Below, piece after piece: positions 40,286 to 51,121 of a stretch of 64,000 nucleotides of DNA. The stretch's first letter is position 1; each line of letters starts with the position of its first letter. Source of the stretch: Plasmodiophora brassicae (taxonomy: Eukaryota; Endomyxa: Phytomyxea; Phytomyxea; Plasmodiophorida); contig CP145427.1 in the NCBI GenBank assembly GCA_036867785.1, positions 434,001 to 498,000 of the forward strand, read 5' to 3'. The notes under the pieces are model-generated. The model did not search any database. It had not been told where the DNA came from and saw only the letters and a program-made list of their open reading frames with translations. Made by a program: the position numbers and the translations under genes.

Positions 40286-43111
40286 TTACGGTTTCCTCGC
40301 TTGTGGGGAGAAGGACTCGGCGGTTGGCTGGGACTCTGGGGCGGTCGAGTCGAGGGCGGGCGACTCCAGCACCGTTTGCAGTTGCGCGCACGCTTGTATG
40401 AGCGAGGTGACGACCGACTCTTCACCGCTGTTCTTGGTAGGTTCGCTGGCCTGGAACTGGATCGACGCGCCACTCTACGACACGCACGTCGCGTCTATCA
40501 ACGCCGACGGGTTTGTCCATAGCGAGTTTACCTGTAGCGCCTTCAGGACGGGGGTCAGGACGGCTGGTGACAGCGCTCGACGAATGTTGCCACGACGATC
40601 GGCAGCGGCCATCCGGGCGAGAAGGACAATGAAGGTGGCGGCGGATGCAACCGTCAACGTCCCGTCCTGGCTCGTCGCGGTCTTCAACAGCTTGCTGATG
40701 GCCGCGGCACAATCCGGCCCTGGTGCAATCGGTGAGATCGCGCGCACACCACGATGGACACCCCCTGGCACGGTACCGAGGTGGACTAGCGACGTCTGCG
40801 AAGACGAGATGGCGGATAACAAGCTGGCGAAGGCGGCGGACGTCTCCGGGTCCGGGTGCGGTTTCCGATCGGTGAACAGGACGAGCGCCTTGGTCAGCAT
40901 CGGGATCGACCGGCGCGCCATCTCCGTATTGATCGACCGGTGATTGGTTGCCAACTGGGACAACAATCGCAGAGCAGCGGCTGTCTGACGTTAGATGACG
41001 TAACAGCAGGTACCACAAGGCGCGCGTGCGTACCGAACGCTGACCAGATTTCGCTGTTGGTGTCCGATGGCGCCAGCATGGCGAGCAGCGTTCCCAACAG
41101 GGTCTGAACGCGCACGACCACCTTCTCCGCCTCGATCTGCTCGATGGACAGAGGGACTATCAAGCGGCCTGGACGCGCATTCCTCAGAACGACACCCTCC
41201 ATGCGAGTGGCAGTATTCGTACCCAGGCACCATAACGCCTGTACGGTGCACTCGACATCCTCCTTCGTCGCCTGTGGCGGTCTGTCACGAACGATACAGG
41301 AAGCGCCGGTGATGCGACGTACGTTGACGTCGAAATCGAGCGTGGTGTACAGGACGTTGCGGAACTCGTGTAGGTTCTGGACAAGGTCCACATGGTCGGG
41401 GTTGCCGGCCAGTAGGCCGACGGCATGGTAAACGTGCTGAACGGCCTCGAGACGCAGTCGCTCTGCATGCGAGTCAGGTCGTCTAATTCGGATGGGACGA
41501 GGGATGGACACGCAGCGGGCCCGACCATGGTCGGGATGTCCCGGCGATATCAGGTCAGGCAAAGACGCGATTAGCATCGGGAACACCATCGTCCACGTTG
41601 TGTCCTGCTGTTCGAACGCAGGGTGCTTCCCAGCGATCGTGTCGAGCAGGCCAACAACCACCTGGAAACGGGTGTATCAGTGCTGCAGTGTCGTCGCTGG
41701 CCATGTCAGGCTCACCATGAGTATGGTGCGTTCGGTGCACAGCGCGACCAGTTGCGGAACGATCGAGTCGGCGCCGCACATCTCCTCGAACGTTTGATGG
41801 TCGCCCTCTATCGCCATGTTCGACAGGACCAGGACAGCGAGTTCCTTCTCGTGGACCCCGGTAATCTCGGTGAGCTTCCCCATCAGAATCCGCACCAGGC
41901 CATCACGTAGCAGCGTCTGCACGGCGGCTGCACTACACGCCAGGTTGCCTGTTAGGTTCGTTCGTCAGTGGGGGCCATTGGCAAACCAGCACAAATCGCG
42001 GCACCGAGTGTTCGGAGGGCGGCATGGACGAGGGACGTCTTCAGGGCGTGCTGCTCGAGGACTTGACCGAGGATGCGGCCGCCGCCAGCCGACACGATCT
42101 GCATGCGCGACGTCTCGCCGTCGGCGCACAGGTTCGTCAGGACGAACATGACGCTCTCCAGCAATCGGGCATCGCGCGAATGCATCGCCATGATGCGGAC
42201 GATGTCGTCGATGGCGCCAAGGTCGATCATCGTCTGCGGGACCCCGGCCGCCGTTAGCACCGCACGCACGAGACGAACGTGACGACCACCCGTGCCTGGC
42301 TGTTCGCATGGTTGGAGACGGCGAGGTTGGCGAGCGCATAGCAGCACTGATCGATCTGCTCCGAGTTGCTTCGCGCCCGGCGCAGGATGCGCAGGATGGC
42401 GTCGATGCCGCCGGCGGCGCCGATGGCGGCGCGCGCCTCCGGGTCGAACGACAGGTTCCCCAGCAGCAGCAGGCCGTCGTTCTGCAACGACGGGTCGCTC
42501 TCCAGCAGGTTCCCGCCGAGAAGGTCGACAACGGCCTTGGGCACCTGTAGAAAACAGGCCTAAGCGTGGTGCCGTGCGGCACAGCCCCGCGGAACACGCC
42601 GCACCTGACTGGCCACGGCAGCTTTCAGGAAGGCGTCGACGCTGGCGACGCGGTACAGAGCGCGGACGGCGTCCCTGGTGACGTTCGGCGACCTGGCCAG
42701 GTCGATGAGTATGTCGAGGCCCTTGTGGGTCAGCACGAACTGGTCCAGCGCCGTCTCGGTCGGCGACGGGTCGGGCAGCTTCGTGACGAAGCGCACGGCG
42801 ATGCGCAGCTGGTCGGACAGGTCGGCGCTGACGTCGTGCTGCTGCTGCGAGTCGACGGCGGCCCGCATGATCGTGACGCAGAGCAGGACGGCCTGGTCGA
42901 CGGGCAGCAGGCCCAGCTGCGTCTTCAGCGAGCTGTCCGCCAGGTCGATCGTCGTGTCCGCCATCGGCGACTTCATCGATTCGACCTGGTCGTCATCGTG
43001 GCCGATATCCTTCAGGGCCAGCGGCGCCGCCTTCTTGGTCGCTTCCGGTTTCGACGGCGTCGTGCCTGCGGCGCCGATCAGGCTGGACACGCGCGACATG
43101 AGCGCGGCCAT
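40286..43111 (-). CDS. Armadillo-repeat protein, unknown role
   Basis: Seven exons (43111-42605, 42544-42290, 42233-41987, 41948-41716, 41661-41034, 40980-40488, 40427-40286) join in frame to 834 aa. Introns are 60, 56, 38, 54, 53 and 60 nt; the 38-nt one (41986-41949) is unusually short but is needed for frame. ARM-type helical repeats: GLLLLGNLSFDPEARAAI, CCYALANLAVSNHANSQA, ESVMFVLTNLCADGETSRM, GNLACSAAAVQTLLRDGLVR, LAVLVLSNMAIEGDHQTF. No signal peptide or membrane span is seen. ARM proteins bind partners through a superhelical groove (transport, adhesion, cilia). I cannot place it in a named subfamily. The TBC gene follows on the same strand 129 bp downstream. Confidence 0.85.
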
Positions 43112-43934
43112 TACGCCGCCCCCGAACCCGTCGTCGCAGATCGATACGCGCCCGACGATTCAAATCGTAAGATCACGTAATATCAGACAGATTCTGCCAC
43201 GATCATCCTCATATCTGCCCGGGGGACGACGCGTACCCGCACATCATCGGGGAACCTGCACGGCACCGGCGCACACGTACGGCACCGTCGGCACGGCAGC
43301 CCGCGCCCGCCTGACGGACATTTGGCGCGCCAGTCGCACATCCAGCAGTCGCTCAAGATTCGACCGAGTAGGGGCTGTAGAAGTGCCCATTGACGTATGG
43401 GAGGTTGCGAAACTGCATAGCCAGCCTTGTAAGTTGCGCGTCCCTTTTTTCGCGCCTGAAACTCTGCGAATAACGAGCGACAAAAGCTCGCCAAGACGAT
43501 GAATACATCGTTCTAAACGCCGGTAACCTTATGCAATGGGCAGTCTGCGATGCGCAACTGGGAGTTCTGATCCCACGTTCCTGACGTCGCTTGTATGTAT
43601 CCAGCCGCTACAGGATCTGTTTTACCTCGTTTGAGCTCGAAGGGTCTGGCACGAGTTCTAAACGCACGGCGCATTGTGTAGAATGGGGATCACCCGACTC
43701 CACGAGAGAAGCTGCGCGCAAACCAATTTCGACCGCATGCTGGGGCCCTTCGGTTGATAAAGCTTTTCGGGACGTGCTTCGCCGCGCGCTGTATATCAAA
43801 TTAACAGCTGGAAACTAAAACGTTCTGAACTAGTGCCGGTGAGACAAAGGACCCGAGGGGACAACGCCTCCAAAGTGCTGCATTAGTGCCCATTCATACG
43901 TTTGAAGGTTGTTCGGCAATTGCGGTATGTAAGT
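43112..43934. other. Gene-free flank left of the large inverted repeat
   Basis: No frame with a domain or splice pattern. It contains the promoter of the armadillo gene at its left end; composition drops in GC toward the right. Confidence 0.5.
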
Positions 43935-45515
43935 ATAAACAAGAGATATTCCGATCCACGAATGCTGCAGGTCTTAATTATGTATTGCAATGTTCGCACT
44001 GTCTGCCAATGGTTAGGCGTGCAGTGTCTGGGCTTGCCAATAGGTCTTATATTCTGCGATGGACGCCAGGCGAAACGTGGTTGTTGACATCTTTAATTTA
44101 CCGCCTTTCTGCACCGTCTCAGTCGGTTAGTCGACAGCTGAACGCGTCAATAGTGCATTAACCATCACACTCGAACAATCGCGACCACGTACGTGAGTCG
44201 CGCGTGACGCAGGATTAGGAGGGCGCGTGTCCACGCCTATCTCAAATTGTGCTGGCTGGGCAGCCACGCATGCTTTTCGCGGCCCTCATGTACAGAATTT
44301 CGGGGGCCTACTCTAGCGCCCGAGCCGGTCCTCCCAGCTCAGCTGGGGCTGAGCGGGTCCGGCCGCCGCGGCATTAGGTATTCATTTCGTCAGTGCAACG
44401 TCCGGGAGCGGGAACCATCATGCAATAGCCGATGCAGATGAAGGACATTGGGCTGTTCATCGCCAATCAGCCGCACATGGCACTGTCCGAGGAGTGACGC
44501 ATGCTCTGTTCTTGGTTCAGAGCGATGTATCTCAGGTACTGTTTCGCGCTGCTCGTGCGTCGGTCGTCTAATTTCACTACGGCGTTCGTTGACGGTGACG
44601 ACATCGATGCCTTCGAACCAGGCCGATGATGGACCTGTCCCAAAGACCGGTGGTAGCACCTCCGAGCTTGCTTTAACACTACAGTGACAGACGATCATTA
44701 TGTGCCTTCTTCACGTCCCAGTGTGCGCACATGTTCAATGTTTCGTTTGAGCAAACGTCCAGTCCTGCGCTGGTAGCCCGACCTTGTCAGGACCCTCGCG
44801 AAGGACTAAATTGTGGAGGGTCTGGAGGACTCGGCGCCTCCCGCTTGTCTTCGCGGTAAACACTGCCAGTAGTGAAATTAGACAACCGACGCACGAGCAG
44901 CGCGAATCAGTACCTGAGATACATCGCTCTGAACCAAGAACAGAGCATGCGTCGCTCCTCGGACAGTGCCACGTGCGGCTGACTAGCGACGAACTTCCCA
45001 ATGTCCTTCATCTGCACCGGCCGGCTGTTGCAAGATGGTTCCCGCTCCCGGACGTTGCAATGACGAAATGAATACCTAATGCCGCGGCGGCCGGACCCGC
45101 TCAGCCCCAGCTGAGCTGGGAGGACCGGCTCGGACGCTACAGTAGGCCCCCCGAATTCTGTACATGAGGGCCGTGAAAAGCGCGCGTGGCTCCAGAGGAG
45201 CACAGACGTCGCCCAGCCAGTAGAATCTGCGATAGGCGTGGGCACGCGCCCTCCTATCCCGCGTCACGTCTCACGGGTCGCGATTGTTCGAGTGTGTTGG
45301 TTAATGCACTGGTTGACGCCCTCACCTGCCGACTAACCGACTGAGACGGTGCAGAAAGGAAGTAAATACGCCATCAACCGCGTTTCGCCAGGCGTCCATC
45401 GCAGAATAAGACCTATTGTCATATCCAGACACTGCACGCCTAATCAATGGCAGACAGTGCAAGCATTGCAATACATAATTAAGACCTGCAGGATTTTGTG
45501 GAAAATCTCTTGTTT
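43935..45515. repeat. Large imperfect inverted repeat (foldback), arms of about 650 bp
   Basis: Arm 43935-44585 and arm 44862-45515 are reverse complements at roughly 85-90 % by eye, with small indels. Matching landmarks are GCAGGTCTTAATTATG opposite CATAATTAAGACCTGC, the CAGCTCAGCTGGGGCTGAGC block in both arms, and GAACCAAGAACAGAGCATG opposite its complement. The 276-bp spacer (44586-44861) is unique. No transposase is visible. The divergence shows the duplication is old or maintained imperfectly. Confidence 0.9.
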
Positions 45516-46101
45516 CCTCAGTAGCTGGTATTGTCGACCGCAGAGATGTCGGCGTCATGTTCCCTCGCGGGAGAACGCAAACAAACTTGCATCGATCCAC
45601 CATGCAGATGATCGCAAGGTACCAGGACAATGTTGTTCGGCTCAACGTCCTGAGCGGCGACCCACGTCGACTCGTTGACCAGGTCGAATCACGTCGCCTG
45701 GACGTGAAAAGCGCACTTAAGCCGCAACACGTATCTTCTGACCATCGTGCAACACTTTGGAATCTTCAATGACCACAGTCACAGAACTTAGCGGACCCGC
45801 GCGCCGACTGTAGACCGCTCCGAGTCGGACTCCGACGCACCATGGCGGAGATGCGCCCGAATTGAATTTTTGAGCCCGTCGAACTCGTTGCCCCAGCTTG
45901 CTCCGACTCGCTCCGGTCGGCCATAGCTGGAAAGCCGAGGCGTCGGTCTGTGCCTAGCGAGCATGGCGGAATCGGGACCAGGCTCGGACGTGTCTTTCAG
46001 ACAACGATTTGATATGATCGCAAATCGTTGCGAGACCGCCGGCATCGTACGTTGCTTGTCTTGACGATCCTCAAGTGTGGTTACGAAATCTTACTCTTTA
46101 G
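45516..46101. other. Gene-free interval before the accessory protease-like gene
   Basis: 586 bp without a convincing frame. It contains a short AT-rich palindromic stretch near 46000-46030 (AACGATTTGATATGATCGCAAATCGTT) and presumably the promoter of the gene starting at 46102. Confidence 0.45.
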
Positions 46102-48364
46102 ATGGACGCTCCCGATGACGAAAGTGACGAGACCATGCGGTCGAATGCTATATTTGTTGACACAATGTTCACGCTCGCAAAAGATGTAATCAGCCTTCTC
46201 ATCGATCTGCTCGTGGAGTTTAGCTTTGATACTCCAAAGGATCAGACACTCTCGTTGGCTGGTTGGTACAGGGTTGGCTTTCTCCGCATTCTGTTGAAAC
46301 TCATATATCTGTTTGGACACAGGCGTGCTGCGCGAACTGCTAGCCACTGCAGTCACGTTTGATCGGGTGTTAATAATGAAATCGGGCGTACTGATAGAGG
46401 GTGCTGCTGCCTGGGATAGATTGAACCCAACGCGAAACGAGCGTAATAACATCATTACGTCTTGGGCGTTAGGCGCCAGACTTCATGTATGCCCAAATCG
46501 TCTCGAGATGACCATGAAGACGTCTTTAACATTTAGAGTGTAGCCGTTCGACGATGCGCTTCGTTTTATTGCTGAACCATTTCCGTGCCTCACGTTGCTG
46601 AAACACGCTCTGCTTCAGAACTCGCAAACGACGGACGTTCGTGATCGGGTGTTGGATGGCCTTGTAAAGATGATTTCCAGTCCTTTGTGTTGTCCTTTCC
46701 CCTTGTACGTGATGTTCCTGTCAACAGCTTTATAATGTCTGTGCACTTATACATTCAGCTGCAGGTCTGAACATGTGGAATCGTTTGCTGCATCCATTTT
46801 CTTGCTCGCCGCGTGCTTTTCCATAACTAATGTTCAGAAGCGTATTTATATTGACAGCATTATTAAGCCGGAAACGCTTGCAACCCTTTTCATCGGTGCT
46901 GATGATTTCCTCACCAAGCTACTTCGGCGTGCTGTTGGACCTTTCATTACCGACGACTTCCCCGAGTACCGCGATGTTGTCGACGCTGCGCGCTCTTCTA
47001 TTGAAAGTCGTCATTTTCTTAAGTTGGCGTCGAAACATGGCGCGTTGGCCAAGCACTATGTTGACCGAGGCTTAACTATCGCGCTCAGCATTGAGCTGGA
47101 ACCTTGGATGTGCGAGGCGTTACCCTTTGAAGCCGGCCTGAGTGGAGGTCTTCTGATTCCATTACCCCCGTACCTGCTCGAGCTGTTCGAGAAACCTGGC
47201 GTTTGCCGTCGCGCGCATGTTCTTGTCTGCGGTTTATTGCATATTGGTCTTGTAGCAGGACCTCCTGGAAAGCGTGGCCCCCTTCTCCCTGATCCTCGCG
47301 AAGGCTGTCGCATTGTTTCTGGAGTGCTGAGCGATGAGGACATTTACGCCGCATCAGAGGCATTTCCTACCGCTGTCTCGTTTTCGTTGCTGGCAACCGC
47401 TTTATCGGACTTACTGCTTGTCGACTTCGGGACCGCCAAAGCTCTCAATGTTGCTCTGACGAAGCCAATGCCGTTGCGTTTTGCTGGCCTGCACATACTA
47501 CCTGTTGCGTTCTGTAGCAGGCTAGCGGCTGGCAAGTTTCCCCTACCTGCGGAAGCGAGGCATCGGGATGACTGGGCACACAACCTAACCCCAGGACAGA
47601 TGATGTGTTCTCCTGATGTGTCCGGTACCGTGCTGTGCACAGGCGTTCTTGTAGAACTTCCCGACAAAGAGGTGGTGATGGTCGGCGCGACCCATGGGTT
47701 CTTCAAGCACCAGGATCTCCTGGACCTTGGTTGCAAGTGCTTGCCACTCCAGCTATCATCGATGCATCAGAACCGACTCAACGGCACCGAGGTCTACCAC
47801 CGAGACAGGCAGGAGTTCATCGGCAACCTGCTTCGCATTGTTGACGATATTACCTGCGTCAAATCCTCAGAGGATTGCTATGAATTGAATAAGTTTGACT
47901 GGTGCTTTATCCGGGTCGACAAAGCCGTGGAAGAGAGGTTTTCGAACGCAATCCATGGCATTCAACTACGTCGCCTTGGATCGATCGAGCACCTGAAGTA
48001 CCCGCCGGCGCGCAACGTCAATTTCGAAACGCCGTACCGGCTTTACGTTGACAAAGAGTTTTTACCAAGCGTCGGGTTTCGGAAGATCACCTTCTTGTTC
48101 CGGCAGGTTTTCAGGTCCAAGCGAGGCAAAGGAGGTATCCTCAAGAGGGCCGTATTTCAGATGGACGACAACGACGGCGCGGACCATGCCGATAGCGACG
48201 GTGCGTGCAACTCGCCCATCTTCGACATTCAAGGGACTGTCTTTGGCAAGGTCCGGGGCATCATGGACAAGCCCCGTATGTTCGCCATCACGCCCATGCC
48301 GCCAGAAATGGAGCGCGCGCGTATCGTTGTACCGCCGGTGTTCGCAGGTCAGCACGTCAGCTAA
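46102..48364 (+). CDS. Accessory protein with a chymotrypsin-like protease fold in its C-terminal half
   Basis: Four exons (46102-46261, 46323-46486, 46544-46686, 46765-48364; introns 61, 57, 78 nt) join in frame to 688 aa; the first donor is weak. The N-terminal 400 residues have no known domain. The C-terminal half shows a serine-protease-like order: GTVLCTGVLVEL then VGATHGFF (His466), FDWCFIRVD (Asp534) and DGACNSPIFDIQGTVFGKV (Cys637 where GxSGGP has Ser). This is motif reading, not an alignment. Residue spacing (68 and 103) is plausible for the fold. No signal peptide is seen. Codons are less GC-rich than in neighbours and the gene borders a foldback repeat, so it is accessory and fast-evolving. 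A catalytically dead relative is an alternative. Confidence 0.65.
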
Positions 48365-48605
48365 AACAGCTAGCTCCTGGTAGCTCAGTGTGGGGCTTCG
48401 CCCCCTTCGCGCATTCATAGCAATACACACCTGACCTCTATACTCTATGTCGTGAATCCGTTTCGTGCACGTAGGTATGTTACATCATCCACTGGACCGA
48501 ATCTAGATGCGTTCGAGGAGTGTTAATGCGTGCATCGTGAAGATATCGGGTAGCGCTACTGTTTGCACCCCAAGCATGTATCTTCAACGCAAACGTGTAC
48601 AGAGT

Positions 48606-48827
48606 TTAATGGTGGCCATGGTGTCCGTGATGGCCGCCGTGATGCATGTGGTGCCCATGATGTCCGCCGTGCTGCGTTGACAACCAGCGCACCGATCAGA
48701 CATCAGCAGGGCGCAAACCGCTCACAGAAACACCTACATGACCGTGATGGCCCATCGCCGTCACCGACCCGATCATCGCCACGACGACCAGGGCAATCAG
48801 CGCCCCGGCCCGCTTCACAATCGACAT
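48606..48827 (-). CDS. Small secreted Gly/His-rich peptide
   Basis: Two exons (48827-48738, 48671-48606; intron 66 nt, GTAGGT...ACGCAG) encode 51 aa. Exon 1 is a signal peptide (MSIVKRAGALIALVVVAMIG, then SVTAMGHHGH). Exon 2 is nothing but Gly/His with one Met (HGGHHGHHMHHGGHHGHHGHH-type composition, 15 His of 21) before the stop. It would bind Cu, Ni or Zn strongly outside the cell or in the secretory path, or act as an antimicrobial-like peptide; no homology is claimed. It is divergent from the Mg2+-transporter gene across 281 bp. It is too small for routine gene finding. Confidence 0.75.
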
Positions 48828-49108
48828 GCTGCGCGCGGTCCCCGATTCTTATGAACGCAGGCGCCCCGAGATCCAGGGTACGATATTTAGAATGAACCAC
48901 CCGACGCGCAACGTCGTCGCACGCACTGTGCAGCTCGTGACTCAACGCAGCGACGTGTCGCCCCCCGTCCAGTGGCGCAGTTCCGTGTTGCGGCGTGACG
49001 GCGTGAACAGCACGTCGTGGGGGCGCGGTGGGGGCGTTACAGCGAGCGCGTGTCGATCGACTAAAAATAACCGGGGCGGTCGGGCGCGCCTTGGATGGTG
49101 ATTGGCGG

Positions 49109-50719
49109 ATGGGCGGATTCGGGGCGCTCGGCGATGACGACCGCACCTGGGGCGTACACCACTGGGTCATCGGCGTCGTCCTCGCCTGCCTCGCGTCCGT
49201 CATCTCCAACCTGGGCATCAACCTGCAGAAGCTGTCGCACATGCGGCGGGCGCGCGGCCGGGCGCCCGTGCCCCTGTCGTCGCCGACGGCGCCGACGACC
49301 GCCTCGGCGCTGTCCGATATCAACCAGACCAAGTACTACCTGCAGCCGCTGTGGGTCTCCGGCATCACCCTCGTTATTCTCGGCGCCATTGCCGACTTCT
49401 TCGCGCTGGCGTTCGCTCCCCAGGTACGAGCCGCATTGCGTCCACACCGATCCCGTCGTGAAGATCGTTGCGCACAGGTTGTCATTGCCCCGCTCGGGTC
49501 AGTGACGCTCATCGCGAACGTGTTCTTTGCGCCGCTACTGCTGGAAGAGACGATCAATCGCAGAGGTAGCCGCGGTCGCTACGCTGACGTCTTCCCCTGT
49601 CGCTGAACGGCAAACGCACAGAGGTCCTCGCCGTATCGATCATCATCATCGGGTCTGTCATCAGCGTCTGGTTTGCATCCCATGATGACAAGCTGTTCGG
49701 TCTGGACGAACTGTTCGAGCTGTACGTACCCCGGCCAACATCGTGTGGATCACGCGCGTCATGATCCCCTTGCCATAGGTACACGAAGCCGAGGTTCCTT
49801 ATATTCGCGGTCCTCATCATGGGCATCATCTGCGTCATGCTGTCGGCCCTCGAGCATTACGACCGGCTACGCGCCGACGCCGTCACGTCGCAGAAAGCGT
49901 CGCATGCTCAACTGGCGAGCCTCCTCGACGACGGTCCGCTCAGGTTGCGTCGCCGTCCAGCACGATCCGCGCTGATCCATATGGGCAGGTCACGTGCACT
50001 CGGACGCGGACCTGGCCCCCCAGTTGACGCCGGCCATGATCTTCTACCAGACCAGGGCCGTCAAGATCCACCGGTTCCTGTACCCCGCGCTGTCAGGCAT
50101 CATCGGTGCGCAGAACGTCCTGTTCGCCAAGTGGGTGCGCGCGCCTACCCGATCGCCTGGCCAGCGTCGCGGCTGACACACACGTTTGATCAGGTGCACC
50201 GCTGAGCTTCTGTACGGCAGCATGGCGGGCGGGAAGCTGCTGTTCGTCCACCTGCCGACCTACATGGTGATCGCCGCACTGGGCATCACCATATTCTTCC
50301 AGATCAAGTACCTGAACGACGGCCTGTACCTGTTCGAGGCGTCGTACGTCGTGCCCGTGTTCCAGACGTTCTGGTGTCTGGGGTCGGTCGCATCCGGGCT
50401 CGTCTTTTTCGGCGAGTACCAGCACATGCAGGCCGGGCAGATGTCCATGTTCTTCCTTGGCATTGGCGTCACTGTCTCTGGTCTGATGCTGCTGTCGAAG
50501 CGGGAGGTTCGCGACCAGATCGAGGACTGGAGGCCGTCCCCGCGTCCCAGACGGCCTGCTCGACGACAGTCGGTGCACGTCGAGCTGGGCGGGGACCCCG
50601 ATGGTCACCATCCCCGGCTGAAGCCTGCCGCTCTGTCCGAGATCAGCATGCGAACCGATACGTACTCGGATACGGAGCCGTCCCCTAGGTCGTATCTTCT
50701 GACGGCCAACCATCGATAA
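49109..50719 (+). CDS. NIPA-family magnesium transporter
   Basis: Six exons (49109-49423, 49478-49565, 49622-49721, 49779-49933, 49989-50130, 50194-50719; introns 54-63 nt) give 441 aa with about nine spans. Family marks: IGVVLACLASVISNLGINLQ, ILGAIADFFALAFAPQ followed by VVIAPLGSVTLIANVFFAP, AVSIIIIGSVISVWF, LYPALSGIIGAQNVLFAK joined to CTAELL, and FEASYVVPVFQTFWCLGS. NIPA (DUF803) proteins move Mg2+ and related divalent cations across plasma or endosomal membranes. The cytosolic C-terminal tail of about 90 residues is Arg/Pro/Ser-rich and likely regulatory. The start codon is the first ATG in frame after an AT-rich CTAAAAATAA stretch. Confidence 0.92.
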
Positions 50720-51121
50720 ACCCACATGAGACTATAAATAGTATAATCCAGAGATATGTTTCCCCTGTTTACACCTGCCGGGGAATAGCGAACACGTTGT
50801 CGTCGAGGGCACCACCCTTTGCAGACGACAACTGCGGGGTGGATCGCGTGACGGGACCGGGGATCGTCGCCAGCTCGGCGGCAGGCCGTGGCAGCCCGCG
50901 GTGCGCGCGGAGGGGGCGACGTCGGCTGCGCCGGAAGGCCACGGACTGCGCGGCAACACAGACTGCTCCTGACTGACGGCGTCCGCCCCGCGGCCGTTCG
51001 CCCGTCCGTCCGGGGTCCGGCGTTCCGTCCGCCCGTCCGTCCGCAGTCCGGCCACCATCCGTCCGTCATCTCTGATCAGGACGCCCGCATCGACCTGCGC
51101 CTAGCCGCTGGGGCCACCTCT
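50720..51121. other. Intergenic stretch with CGTC/GTCC-rich microsatellite-like sequence
   Basis: The left end has an AT-rich TATAAATAGTATAAT stretch right after the NIPA stop. The right half (about 50990-51070) is a degenerate CCGTCCGTC repeat. The plus frame is open through it into the Zn2Cys6 gene, so a longer N-terminus of that protein cannot be excluded. Confidence 0.5.
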
